Below are positions 53,502-62,680 of a stretch of 64,000 bases of DNA, piece by piece (within the stretch, counting starts at the first letter, position 1; every line of letters starts with the position of its first letter). The translations under genes were made by a program, and so were the position numbers. Below the pieces are notes generated by a model. It searched no databases. It had not been told where the DNA came from and saw nothing but the letters and a program-made list of their open reading frames with translations. Source of the DNA: JAPOXR01 sp965116115. GTDB lineage: Bacteria > Pseudomonadota > Alphaproteobacteria > Rhodobacterales > Rhodobacteraceae. The stretch spans positions 2,976,001-3,040,000 of the forward strand of contig OZ220486.1 in the NCBI GenBank assembly GCA_965116115.1, given 5' to 3'.

Positions 53502-53523
53502 AAAATCCTCCGCAGGCTGAGGG
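53502..53523 (-). terminator. Hairpin after tRNA-Ala
   Basis: On the minus strand CCTCAGCCTGCGGAGG followed by ATTTT. The stem is short, CCTC with GAGG and a central mismatch, but the position six bases beyond the tRNA CCA end and the U-run fit an intrinsic terminator. Read on the plus strand it also ends in TTTT. Confidence 0.4.
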
Positions 53524-53528
53524 TTTTC

Positions 53529-53604
<76 letters not shown>

Positions 53605-53668
53605 TCAGGACAGACAATAAACCTGTCTCGATGATGCTGTCAAGCCGGCATGACCTGCGCCGTTCCGG

Positions 53669-56494
53669 TTACGCTGACAGGTATCCAACGAAATTCCGGT
53701 CGCCGTACACGCTGTCGATCCGGTTCACCGGCGGCCAGTATTTGGCCGCCCTTCGGCAGCCTGCCGGAAACGCGCCCTGTTCCCTTGAATACGGACGATC
53801 CCATTCGCCGACTATATCATCAGTGCTGTGAGGGGCGTTTTTGAGCGGATTGTTGTCAGGATCCATCCGCCCCTGCCTCACCGCGTCGATTTCTTCCCAG
53901 ATGTGAATCATGGCATCGCAGAACCGGTCCAGCTCATATTTCGGCTCCGACTCCGTCGGTTCGACCATGAGCGTGCCGGGAACCGGCCAGCTCATGGTCG
54001 GCGGATGGAAACCGCAGTCAATGAGACGTTTAGCGACATCATCGACGGTGATTCCTGTTCCCTGAACCGCGCCGCGGATGTCCACGATGCATTCGTGCGC
54101 CACCAGTCCGGACCGGCCCGAATAGCAGATGTCGTATTTCTCGCGCAGCCGGTGCGCGACATAGTTGGCATTTATGATGGCGACCCTTGTCGCCCGCGTC
54201 AGGCCTCCGGCGCCCATCATCAGAATATATGACAACGAAACCGGCAGAATCGAAGGCGACCCGTAAGCGGCGGCCGAAACAGCCCCTTTTGAATCCTCAG
54301 CGGACGGGTCGCCCGGCAGAAAAGGAACCAGATGTTCGCGCACTCCGATCGGTCCCATGCCGGGTCCCCCGCCGCCGTGCGGAATGCAGAATGTCTTGTG
54401 AAGATTCAAATGGCCGACATCCGCGCCCAGATCACCCGGTTTGGCGATCCCGACCAGCGCATTGAGATTGGCGCCGTCCAGGTAGACCTGACCGCCATGG
54501 CTGTGCGTGATGTCGACAACCGAACACAGGGTGTCTTCAAACACCCCATGCGTTGAAGGATAAGTGATCATGGTAGCTGCAAGCCCGGATCCGCACTGCG
54601 CCGCTTTTTTCCTGAAATCCTCAAGGTCGATCGATCCGTCTCTGCCGGTCGCGACCTCAACCACTGTCATGCCCGCCATCTGCGCCGACGATGCGTTGGT
54701 TCCATGCGCGGACTTCGGAATAAGACAATATTTACGGGAATGATCGCCTTTATGCCGGTGATAAGCCTGAATCGCCAACAGACCTGCATATTCGCCCTGA
54801 GCTCCTGAATTCGGCTGCATCGAAACCGCCGCGTAACCGGTGACCGCGCAAAGCAGTTCGGAAAGCTCGCCGATCAGTTCAAGATAGCCTTCGGCCTGAT
54901 CCCGCGGAACATAAGGGTGAATCTGGCTGAATCCGGGCCAGGTCACGGGCGCCATTTCAGCGGACGCGTTGAGTTTCATGGTGCACGAACCCAGCGGTAT
55001 CATCGTTCTGTCGAGCGCCAAGTCGCGATCCGCGAGTTCGCGGAGATACCGCATCAGTCCGGTCTCCGACCGGTTCATCTGAAAGACCTTCTGCCGCATA
55101 TAATCGGACTTGCGGCGAAGGCTTTCCGGAACCGGCGATGCCGCGGTCAGATCACGCGGGGAAAAATCCGCGCCGAACGCGCGGCAAACGGCCTCAAGAG
55201 TCGGAATCTCGGTCATTTCGTCGAGAGCGATTCCAATGCCGCCCCGATCAACCGGGCGCAGATTGATTCCCTCCCTGCGCGCGGCTTCCAGTATGCCGAG
55301 CTGCCCTGCCGCCGGTTTCACGCAAATTGTGTCGAAATAACAATCTGTCAGAATGTCGGAGCCGGAGCGGCGCAGAGCTGATGCCAGAGCGGCGGTCCGC
55401 CGGTGGATCCGCCGCGCGATCCCGCGGATGCCCTGCGGTCCGTGATAGACGGCGAAGAACGCCGCGACGACCGCGGGCAGAACCTGCGCAGTGCAGATGT
55501 TCGATTTGGCCCGCTGCCTCCGGATATGCTGTTCACGGGTCTGGAGGGCCAGCCTGAGAGACTCTTTGCCCCGGCTGTCAACGGAAATTCCGACGATCCG
55601 GCCCGGCAGATCCCGCCTGTGTTTGTCCCGGCAAGCGATATAAGCCGCATGCGGCCCGCCGAATCCAACCGGCACGCCGAAACGCTGCGTGGATCCGACG
55701 GCGATATCAGCTCCCATCGCAGCCGGCTCCTTGATCACGGTGAGGGCCAGCGGGTCGGCCGCGACAGCAGCGATTCCGCCGGTCTCGTGCAAAGCCGCGA
55801 TATGGCCGGTGAAATCCCGGATCTGTCCGTACGTGCCCGGATACTGGAACAGCGCGCCGAACAGACCGTCCGGATCGAGATCTGAATCGGCATCACCGAC
55901 ATACAGCCGAATTCCCAGAGGCTCGGCCCGCGTCCTCAGAACCGCCAGCGTCTGCGGATGGCAGAACCGGTCAGCAAAAAAGCCCGCAGCCTTGGTCTTG
56001 GAAAGCCGCAGCGCCATGGCCATGGCCTCGGCGGCGGCGGTCGCCTCATCCAGAAGAGATGCGTTCGCGACATCCAGCCCCGTCAAGTCGCAGATCATCG
56101 TCTGGAAAATCAGCAGAATCTCCAGACGGCCCTGGCTGATTTCGGGCTGATACGGCGTATAAGCCGTGTACCATGCGGGATTCTCCAGGATGTTCCGCTG
56201 AATAGCGGCCGGAGTGAGCGTTTGATGGTAGCCCATTCCGATCAGCGACACATACGGCTTGTTCCGCTCCGCCAGTCCGCGCATGCGGGCCAGCGCCTGA
56301 AATTCCGTCAGGGGATCTTCCAGATCCAAGGCGGCGGCGCGTCCGAGACTCGACGGCAGCACGGCTTCAATCAGGCTCTCTTCGCTTCCGTAGCCCATTG
56401 TTTCAAGCATCTGCGAAATGCCGGAGCGGGTCGGGCCGATATGTCTGAGGTTGGCGAAATCGTAGGGATTGTAGTCGAACGGAGGCAAGTTCAT
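53669..56494 (-). CDS. gcvP: Glycine dehydrogenase (decarboxylating), P protein of glycine cleavage
   Basis: PLP enzyme that decarboxylates glycine and loads the aminomethyl group on GcvH lipoate. About 941 residues, the single-chain form. The N-terminal half starts YDFANLRHIGPTRSGISQML; the C-terminal half carries the PLP Lys in NLHKTFCIPHGGGGPGMGPI and GSPSILPVSLSYILMMGAGG. The open frame extends to 56542, but ATG 56494 (MNLPPFDYNPYDF) has a GAG-rich site upstream and avoids overlap with gcvH. Last gene of a gcvT-gcvH-gcvP operon. Confidence 0.95.
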   Translation of the reverse strand: MNLPPFDYNPYDFANLRHIGPTRSGISQMLETMGYGSEESLIEAVLPSSLGRAAALDLEDPLTEFQALARMRGLAERNKPYVSLIGMGYHQTLTPAAIQRNILENPAWYTAYTPYQPEISQGRLEILLIFQTMICDLTGLDVANASLLDEATAAAEAMAMALRLSKTKAAGFFADRFCHPQTLAVLRTRAEPLGIRLYVGDADSDLDPDGLFGALFQYPGTYGQIRDFTGHIAALHETGGIAAVAADPLALTVIKEPAAMGADIAVGSTQRFGVPVGFGGPHAAYIACRDKHRRDLPGRIVGISVDSRGKESLRLALQTREQHIRRQRAKSNICTAQVLPAVVAAFFAVYHGPQGIRGIARRIHRRTAALASALRRSGSDILTDCYFDTICVKPAAGQLGILEAARREGINLRPVDRGGIGIALDEMTEIPTLEAVCRAFGADFSPRDLTAASPVPESLRRKSDYMRQKVFQMNRSETGLMRYLRELADRDLALDRTMIPLGSCTMKLNASAEMAPVTWPGFSQIHPYVPRDQAEGYLELIGELSELLCAVTGYAAVSMQPNSGAQGEYAGLLAIQAYHRHKGDHSRKYCLIPKSAHGTNASSAQMAGMTVVEVATGRDGSIDLEDFRKKAAQCGSGLAATMITYPSTHGVFEDTLCSVVDITHSHGGQVYLDGANLNALVGIAKPGDLGADVGHLNLHKTFCIPHGGGGPGMGPIGVREHLVPFLPGDPSAEDSKGAVSAAAYGSPSILPVSLSYILMMGAGGLTRATRVAIINANYVAHRLREKYDICYSGRSGLVAHECIVDIRGAVQGTGITVDDVAKRLIDCGFHPPTMSWPVPGTLMVEPTESEPKYELDRFCDAMIHIWEEIDAVRQGRMDPDNNPLKNAPHSTDDIVGEWDRPYSREQGAFPAGCRRAAKYWPPVNRIDSVYGDRNFVGYLSA

Positions 56495-56510
56495 CTCGGC
56501 GTCTCTTTTC

Positions 56511-56876
56511 TCAGCTGACGAATTTTCTGTACTCTTCTTCATTCATCAGTTCGTTGAGTTCGTCCGGCTCTGAGATTCTGATCTTGAAGAACCAGCCGTC
56601 ACATTCCGGATCCTCATTCACCAGAGACGGATTCTCAATGATCGCGGAATTGATTTCGGTGATGCTCCCCGAGACGGGCGCATAGATCTCGGACGCGGCC
56701 TTAACGCTTTCAACCACCGCCGCCTCTGACGAAACGGCGAACACATCGCCGACCTCCGGCAGATCAACGTACACGATGTCGCCAAGCTGACCCACCGCGT
56801 AAGCGGTGATGCCGACGGCGGCGACATTCCCATCCAAGTCAACCCATTCATGATCTTCAGAAAATTTCACCATCAA
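56511..56876 (-). CDS. gcvH: Glycine cleavage system H protein
   Basis: Lipoyl carrier protein of 121 residues moving between P, T and L proteins. The lipoylated Lys is in VVESVKAASEIYAPVSGSIT. MVKFSEDHEWVDLDGNVAAV and DIVYVDLPEVGDV are typical. Its start overlaps the gcvT stop by four bases. Confidence 0.96.
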   Translation of the reverse strand: MMVKFSEDHEWVDLDGNVAAVGITAYAVGQLGDIVYVDLPEVGDVFAVSSEAAVVESVKAASEIYAPVSGSITEINSAIIENPSLVNEDPECDGWFFKIRISEPDELNELMNEEEYRKFVS

Positions 56877-58009
56877 CGCCTCCTTTGGCTTAGCTTGCGG
56901 CCCCGGACGAACGGCAGTTTCACAAGCCGCACAGGCATGCGGCGTCCCCGCACTTCGCCGAACAACCGCTGTCCGGGATCAGACAACCTCGCATGCACAT
57001 AACCCATCGAAACCGGACCTCCAATCGTCGGGCCGTAGCCGCCGGAAGTGACCGTTCCGACCGCGTCTCCGCCGGCGGGTCCGTCGAACAACAAACTGCC
57101 TCCACGCATGGGCGCTCTGCCGTCAGGCCGCAGACCGACCCGGCAGCGGTCCGCGCCTGCTGACAGCTCGCGTTCGATTCTGCCTTGGCCGGGATAACCG
57201 CCCGGCCGCCGGCCGCCCGGCCGCCGGGCAGGATGAATTGTCCAAGCCAATCCGGCCTCGACAGGACTCGTCGTATTGTCAATGTCGTTTCCGAACAGAC
57301 ACAGTCCCGCTTCAAGCCGCAGAGAATCCCGCGCGCCGAGCCCGGCAGGCTTCACTTCATCCATCAAGGCCAGCTGACCGGCCAGCCCGGCAGCCTGACC
57401 GGAGGGAACCGAAATCTCGAATCCATCCTCGCCGCTGTAACCGGTGCGCGAAATCCACAGCTGCTCTCCGGCAGACGTAATTTCAACGCCCGTCATGAAA
57501 CGCAGTTCGGAAACGGACGGGAAGATGCGGGACAGCGCTTCTTCGGATTTCGGCCCCTGAAGCGCGATCATGGCGCGGTCGGGCGCCAGCAGGACCCGGC
57601 ACTTATCGCCGATTTTCGATTTAAGATGTTCAAAATCCTCACGCTTCCGGGACGCATTCACTACAACCAGAAAATGATTTCCGCAGTTGCCGATCATCAC
57701 ATCGTCAAGAATGCCGCCGTCATCCGCCGTCAGCATACTGTAATGGTGTTTGCCTTCGACAAGTCCCGCGACATCGCAGGGCGTCAGCTTTTCCAGTTCC
57801 AGAGCCGCCTCTCTTGGCTCCCCGCTCTTGGCCGTCACAAGAATCTGTCCCATATGGCTGACATCGAAAAGCGATGCCGATGAACGGGTCCAATTATGCT
57901 CCGCGATGATTCCCCGGGAATACTGCAGCGGCAGGTCATAACCGGCAAAAGGCGCGAATTTCGCTCCATGATCCCGGTGAAAAGCGTGCAGCGGCGTCTG
58001 TTTTGCCAT
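56873..58009 (-). CDS. gcvT: Glycine cleavage system aminomethyltransferase, T protein
   Basis: Releases ammonia from aminomethyl-lipoate and makes methylene-tetrahydrofolate. The 378-residue protein has HAFHRDHGAKFAPFAGYDLP, SLFDVSHMGQILV, the conserved SRTGYSGEDGFEISVPS and EAGLCLFGNDIDNTTSPVEA. Near residue 285 there is a Pro/Gly/Arg-rich segment (HPARRPGGRRPGGYPGQGRI), encoded by a GC-only quasi-repeat at about 57205-57230, which looks like a small local expansion. First gene of the gcv operon, 98 bases after gltX. I see no glycine riboswitch. Confidence 0.94.
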   Translation of the reverse strand: MAKQTPLHAFHRDHGAKFAPFAGYDLPLQYSRGIIAEHNWTRSSASLFDVSHMGQILVTAKSGEPREAALELEKLTPCDVAGLVEGKHHYSMLTADDGGILDDVMIGNCGNHFLVVVNASRKREDFEHLKSKIGDKCRVLLAPDRAMIALQGPKSEEALSRIFPSVSELRFMTGVEITSAGEQLWISRTGYSGEDGFEISVPSGQAAGLAGQLALMDEVKPAGLGARDSLRLEAGLCLFGNDIDNTTSPVEAGLAWTIHPARRPGGRRPGGYPGQGRIERELSAGADRCRVGLRPDGRAPMRGGSLLFDGPAGGDAVGTVTSGGYGPTIGGPVSMGYVHARLSDPGQRLFGEVRGRRMPVRLVKLPFVRGRKLSQRRR

Positions 58010-58107
58010 ATCAGCCCTTGTACGTCAGGTTACATTTTTCTGTTGAACGGCGCACATTCAGGGAAAGGTCGCCGGGGACACCGCCATGGCGCCACCGGCA
58101 TTCCGGC

Positions 58108-59430
58108 TCAAAATTCACGCGTCACCTTTTGCATCAATGGCATGAGGGCCTGCATTTCAGGTCCGCGCTCCCTTCCTGTCAAGGCCTTGCGAAGCGGCAT
58201 GTAGAGCCGCCGGCCCTTTCGGCCGGTGGCGGAACTGACGGCCTGGGTCCATTCATTCCAATACCGGCTGTCATAAGGCGGCGCGCGCAGAAGCTGAAAT
58301 GCATCCGTGATAAATCCGCGGTCATTTTCCGCTATCAGAGGCTCGGCGCCGTCGCGCAGCATATGCCACCAGCCGCGCAGATCCGCTCTTCTGTCCAAGT
58401 TCATGCGCACCGCATTCCAAAAGGGTTCCGCAATGTGATCCGGAACCCCGTATTCGCGCAGCTGTCCTTTGATCTGCCCGAACGGAAGCTGCGCCAGACT
58501 GCGGGATGTCAGGCCGGACAGGCCGGTTTCATCAAACCTGACCGGGGCCGCGCTGAACGCGTCCAGCTGGAAATGCCCGGCAAGCTCTTCCAACGTGCCG
58601 CAGAGCCGCATCGGCTGCCCGGAGCCTGAGAAGGCAAGCAGCGACAGAAGGGCCATCGGTTCGACGCCCTGCTCCCGCAGGCTACCGACCGCCAGCGCCC
58701 CCAGCCGCTTAGAGAGCGGCTCGCCTTTCGGTCCGGTTAGCAGTGAGTGGTGCGCGAATGCCGGATGACCGTTTCCGAAACACCGCATAATCTGGATCTG
58801 CACCGCGGTATTGGTGATGTGGTCGGCGCCGCGGACGACGTCGGTGACTCCCATATCGAGATCATCAACGACTGAGGCGAGCGTGTAGAGAACCTGCCCG
58901 TCAGCTCGGATAAGCACGGGATCGGACAGGCTTGATGTGTCGATAGACACGTTACTCTGAATACCGTCAGACCAGCCGGTCCGCGATCCATCCAGAAGAA
59001 ACCGCCAATATCCGGGTGTTTCCCGGCGCATCTCCTGCCGCTCCTCTTCTGAAAGAGCCAGCGCGCTTCGGTCGTAGATCGGCGGTTTGCCCGTGCTCAG
59101 GAGAGTCTTGCGGCGCAGCGCGAGTTCCCCCTGTGTCTCAAAACACTCGTAGAGCCGGCCCCGCCTCCGCAGCTGGTCCGCCGCCTCCCGGTAACGGTCA
59201 AGCCGGGCAGACTGCCGTTCCACTCGGCTCCAGTGCAATCCCAGCCATTCCAGATCACGCCGGATCGAATCGGCGAATTCCGGACGCGAACGTTCCGGGT
59301 CAGTGTCGTCAAGGCGCAGAATGAACGTTCCCCGGGAAGCGAGCGTGATCAAGAAATTGAACAGAGCCGTCCTCAGATTCCCGACATGAAGGTGGCCGGT
59401 CGGAGACGGAGCGAATCGGGTGATGGTCAT
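58108..59430 (-). CDS. gltX: Glutamyl-tRNA synthetase (GltX2 type)
   Basis: Class I synthetase of 440 residues charging glutamate. The nucleotide motif TRFAPSPTGHLHVGNLRTAL (HIGH-type HVGN) is at the start, RLDDTDPERS follows, and the KMSKS loop is GEPLSKRLGALAVGSLRE. The C-terminal anticodon domain is shorter than in E. coli GltX. Alphaproteobacteria often carry two GltX paralogues, and this resembles the second. The zinc-binding Cys motif of the first type is absent. In the upstream DNA a 14-bp palindrome sits beside a TTGACA. Confidence 0.92.
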   Translation of the reverse strand: MTITRFAPSPTGHLHVGNLRTALFNFLITLASRGTFILRLDDTDPERSRPEFADSIRRDLEWLGLHWSRVERQSARLDRYREAADQLRRRGRLYECFETQGELALRRKTLLSTGKPPIYDRSALALSEEERQEMRRETPGYWRFLLDGSRTGWSDGIQSNVSIDTSSLSDPVLIRADGQVLYTLASVVDDLDMGVTDVVRGADHITNTAVQIQIMRCFGNGHPAFAHHSLLTGPKGEPLSKRLGALAVGSLREQGVEPMALLSLLAFSGSGQPMRLCGTLEELAGHFQLDAFSAAPVRFDETGLSGLTSRSLAQLPFGQIKGQLREYGVPDHIAEPFWNAVRMNLDRRADLRGWWHMLRDGAEPLIAENDRGFITDAFQLLRAPPYDSRYWNEWTQAVSSATGRKGRRLYMPLRKALTGRERGPEMQALMPLMQKVTREF

Positions 59431-59488
59431 GTGATTCAGGTTGCTGCCGCGTCAGATTTCCTGCTGTGCGCTGATTACAGTATTCTTT

Positions 59489-59502
59489 CTGGAAATTTCC
59501 AG
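59489..59502. promoter_or_regulatory. 14-bp palindrome upstream of gltX
   Basis: CTGGAAATTTCCAG lies 59 bases before the gltX start, just downstream (on the minus strand) of TTGACA at 59508-59513. Such a site between promoter elements could be an operator. The matching -10 is unclear. Confidence 0.35.
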
Positions 59503-59899
59503 AGGCCTGTCAACACTGTCTTACTGCGAACGAGGGCCGGAACACATTCTTATCCGCGCATATGCCTGCGGAAACAGATACGAGTGCGACTTTGCGGCGG
59601 TATCAATCACGGGCGTCGTATTGGGCGATGCCTGCAATTCCAACCGGGAGGCGGTCGGGGCTGCGTGGCGCAACCGCCGGTTCGACTCTTGTTCCATGCC
59701 GGAACAGCCCGCGACTTGCGGGCATGGACAGACAGGAACCTCACCAAATCCGTCCTTGCCGAAGCGCATTTGCAACAGCAGCGTCCATTCACAAGACTGC
59801 CTTGCCGACCCCGGGTATGGACTATTTTGGGGATGACGGCAAGGCGCACCGCGAGCGGGCATCTAGGCGAACCGGGGCCTGTCATATTTCATACTTCAC

Positions 59900-60000
59900 T
59901 CTCAGAGCTTGTTCCGTAATGCTGTATATAGTATTTGAGTCCGCTTAATTCACGTTTTCTATACTATATATAGTGTACAAATCGACTTTAGGAACAAACT
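59900..60000 (-). repeat. MITE-like repeat copy 2 (uninterrupted)
   Basis: About 100 bases, AT-rich inside (ATACTATATATAGT), with ends CAGAGCTTGTTCCGTAA and, inverted, AGTTTGTTCCTAAAG. It aligns in inverse orientation with the repeat split by IS30 copy 2 at 15606-17144. Too small to encode anything, with terminal inverted repeats: a MITE or the relic of an IS whose centre was deleted. Confidence 0.65.
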
Positions 60001-60434
60001 TTCAATACGGTCTCGAATCACGGATGATCCGGTTCCGACTCGGAGGCTGCGCTCCGGCACACTGCCGACGATGGCGGGCGTGCCGCTGAAAACGTGTTCC
60101 TGAGCGGCAGCACCGGCCAGTGCAGTTCCGATGATGCGCATGCGCTTTGCCGGATACATGCCGAACGGCCGATGTGCCCGCTTGTTTCCGGTGACGCAGG
60201 CGGATAGTTTCACCTCAGTCTTAAGAACATCAGAGGGACAGCGGACAGCAGAACCGTGCGCAGCCGGTTCTGCCGCTGAGATCCTGTTCCAGCTCAGTTG
60301 ATGAAGAAACCGATGACCCGACACTTTGTTCCGATCAGGATTCAGAATTTCCGCAAGATCCTGAACCGGGGTTCGCGCTATGTCAACGAAACGCCTCTTG
60401 ATGGAGTTCACAATAGAAAGGCCGCCCGCATTGC

Positions 60435-60884
60435 ATGACCGACTCTCGCTCCAGAAAAACAGAACACGGTGAATTCTTCAGCAAATGGAAGAATCGCTGC
60501 CCACCGTCCATAACTGATCTGAAGGAACTAGCGCACAGATCAATCAACGCTCTGCCCAGTCCATACAGGTCAATTGCTTCACAGCTGTCAATTATCGTCG
60601 AAGATCTTCCGTCGCAGGACATTATCGACGAGTTCGGCCTCGAAAACCCATATGAACTTTCCGGGATTTATACTGGAGAATCTCTGACCGAGCAGTCTGT
60701 TCTCAGTCAGCCGACCGGTCTCAATTGCGTTCATCTCTACAGGCTGGCGATTCTTGATGAGTGGGTTCAACGTGAACATGTCACTCTCGGCGAGTTGATC
60801 AGCCATGTCGTCGTTCATGAACTTGCGCACCACATCGGTCTCAGCGACGCCGACATCGCAAAAATCGACCGTTGGTGGGAATGA
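60435..60884 (+). CDS. Minimal zincin-type metallopeptidase family protein
   Basis: A 149-residue soluble protein with the zinc motif VVVHELAHHIGLSD (HExxH) near its C-terminus, preceded by LGELISHVVV. Family knowledge: small HExxH proteins of the DUF1025 type (predicted minimal zincins) have this size and place the motif at the end, followed by a short helix (DADIAKIDRWWE). PYRSIASQLSIIVEDLPSQD and PYELSGIYTGESLTEQSV are family-like. The physiological substrate is not known. Convergent with nadE, 110 bases apart. Confidence 0.85.
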   Translation: MTDSRSRKTEHGEFFSKWKNRCPPSITDLKELAHRSINALPSPYRSIASQLSIIVEDLPSQDIIDEFGLENPYELSGIYTGESLTEQSVLSQPTGLNCVHLYRLAILDEWVQREHVTLGELISHVVVHELAHHIGLSDADIAKIDRWWE

Positions 60885-60994
60885 GCGGATCCACAGACGT
60901 TCAGTGTTTGAGCCGGAAGCCGGGCCCGGCGTTCAGATCAGGGATTTCCGGGCGGCTCCGTGACCGCCGGTGTCACAATGACCTGCGACCGAAT

Positions 60995-62680
60995 TCAGCC
61001 GGTCACGGTTCCAGCCGCGCGGCAGCCGTCGTCCCTCCAGTGGTTAACGATCGGGTATCGGCGGTCAAGCCACAGGGCGCGCTTTGTGAGTTTCACGCCC
61101 GGAGCCGACTGAAATCTCTTATGTTCAGAGCTGTAGATCAATTGCTCAACCCGTCTGACAGTTTCGGCGTCGAAGCCGGCCGCTTCAGCTTCGTCAACCG
61201 ACATATCCCGGTCAATCAGGATTTCAAGAATGCCGTCCAGCACATCATACGGCGGCAGGCTGTCCGAATCGCGCTGACCGCGGCGCAGTTCAGCGGATGG
61301 CGGTTTGGACAATATCTGATCAGGGACACACCGGCCGGCCGGTCCCCTCATCCAAGGCCGGCGGTTGCGGTTTCGCCATCTGCATATCTCAAACACCCGC
61401 GTTTTATAAAGATCCTTGATCGGATTGTAGGCACCCGCCATGTCGCCGTAGATGGTCGCATAACCGACCGCAGCCTCGGATTTGTTGCCTGTCGTCAGGA
61501 GCATTTCACCGAATTTGTTGGAAACCGCCATCAACAGCAAGCCTCTCAGCCTTGACTGGATATTCTCTTCCGTCACGTCCGGCCCGCGATCCGCGAAGAG
61601 TTCCGCCAATTCGCCGCTGACCCCGTCTTGGAGGCGGTCGATCCTTATCGTGTCGATTCGGCAACCTAAATTGGCGGCTAACTCCATCGAATCGTCTATC
61701 GATGCCCGGGATGTGAAGCTGGACGGAAGCATGACGCACCGCAGCCGTTCAGGGCCCAAGGCATCCGCGGCAATAGCCGCGACAAGAGCGCTGTCAATCC
61801 CGCCGGAGAGTCCGACCAGAGCACGTGAAAATCCGCTTTTATCCAGAAAGTCACGCACCGCCCCGACCATTGCCCGGTAATCCTGCTCCCAGTCGTCGGG
61901 AACAGGATTCAGGCTGCCGGTGTCTGCCCGCCAGCCCTCATCACCGAGTTGAAACCGGACAGTCTCGGCGGCTGCGTCAAACACCGGCATCTGTCTCGCA
62001 AGTTCGCCGCGCCGGTTCAGGACGAACGAGCCGCCGTCGAACACCTGGTCATCCTGACCGCCAGTCATATTCAGATAGGCGAGCGGCAGATCTGTCTCGA
62101 CGACGCGCGCCACCATCTGGACCATCCTGCTTTCCATCTTGCCGCGGTGATACGGCGAGCCGTTCACGACCAGCAGAATTTCCGCTCCAGATTCCGCAAG
62201 CGTTTCGCAGACATCTTCCGACCATGCATCTTGGCAGATCGGCAGCCCGATGCGCGCCGGCCCGATTCTGACCGGGCCGCAAATCGGACCGGGCTCGAAT
62301 TGCCGCGCTTCATCGAACACCTCAGAATTAGGGAGTTTATGTTTCAGGATCGCGGCCGAAATCTCACCGCTCCTGAGTATGTAATATGTGTTATGCAGTT
62401 TCCCGTCGACGATGCTGGGGGAGCCGAATCCGACCGCCGGGCCGTCCTTGCAGGCGTGGGCAATCCGCTCGACCCGCCGCTGGCAGGCTTCGACAAACGC
62501 AGGTTTCAGCGCCAGATCCTGAACCGGATACCCGGAAAGGAAAAGCTCCGGAAACGCGACGAGGTCCGGCGAATGTTTTTCAGCCTGGCGCCAGCGGTTC
62601 ACGATGATGTCAGCGTTTCGGTCCAGAGCACCGACAGTGGGGCCCTCCTGAACAAGCGTCAGGTCAAACGTTTCCGTCAA
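60995..62680 (-). CDS. nadE: Glutamine-dependent NAD+ synthetase
   Basis: Final step of NAD synthesis. The 561-residue protein joins an N-terminal nitrilase-type glutaminase (Glu in PELFLSGYP, Lys in LKHKLPNSEVFDE, Cys in GLPICQDAWSEDV) to a C-terminal synthetase with the P-loop GLSGGIDSALVAAIAADALG and EENIQSRLRGLLLMAVSNKF, TTGNKSEAAVGYATIYGDMA. An Arg-rich stretch ICRWRNRNRRPWMRG replaces the usual ALAEWRN-type segment, perhaps after a compensated double frameshift near 61370. The start overlaps the upstream small gene by 17 bases. Confidence 0.94.
   Translation of the reverse strand: MTETFDLTLVQEGPTVGALDRNADIIVNRWRQAEKHSPDLVAFPELFLSGYPVQDLALKPAFVEACQRRVERIAHACKDGPAVGFGSPSIVDGKLHNTYYILRSGEISAAILKHKLPNSEVFDEARQFEPGPICGPVRIGPARIGLPICQDAWSEDVCETLAESGAEILLVVNGSPYHRGKMESRMVQMVARVVETDLPLAYLNMTGGQDDQVFDGGSFVLNRRGELARQMPVFDAAAETVRFQLGDEGWRADTGSLNPVPDDWEQDYRAMVGAVRDFLDKSGFSRALVGLSGGIDSALVAAIAADALGPERLRCVMLPSSFTSRASIDDSMELAANLGCRIDTIRIDRLQDGVSGELAELFADRGPDVTEENIQSRLRGLLLMAVSNKFGEMLLTTGNKSEAAVGYATIYGDMAGAYNPIKDLYKTRVFEICRWRNRNRRPWMRGPAGRCVPDQILSKPPSAELRRGQRDSDSLPPYDVLDGILEILIDRDMSVDEAEAAGFDAETVRRVEQLIYSSEHKRFQSAPGVKLTKRALWLDRRYPIVNHWRDDGCRAAGTVTG

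Larger units (their letters stand above)
59431..60434. other. Intergenic region with palindrome and MITE-like repeat
   Basis: One kilobase between divergent gltX and the metallopeptidase gene. It contains CTGGAAATTTCCAG at 59489-59502 and MITE-like copy 2 at 59900-60000. A 150-codon minus-strand frame (59959-60411) has no ribosome site and no recognised family. Confidence 0.5.

Noticed and set aside
58010..58107. Possible glycine riboswitch before gcvT
   Set aside because: The 98-base gap lacks the conserved glycine-aptamer blocks; only GC-rich hairpins are visible.
59959..60411. 150-codon minus-strand frame starting with GTG
   Set aside because: No ribosome site, no recognised family, and its end lies inside the MITE-like repeat. 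Could be a hypothetical gene, but support is too weak.
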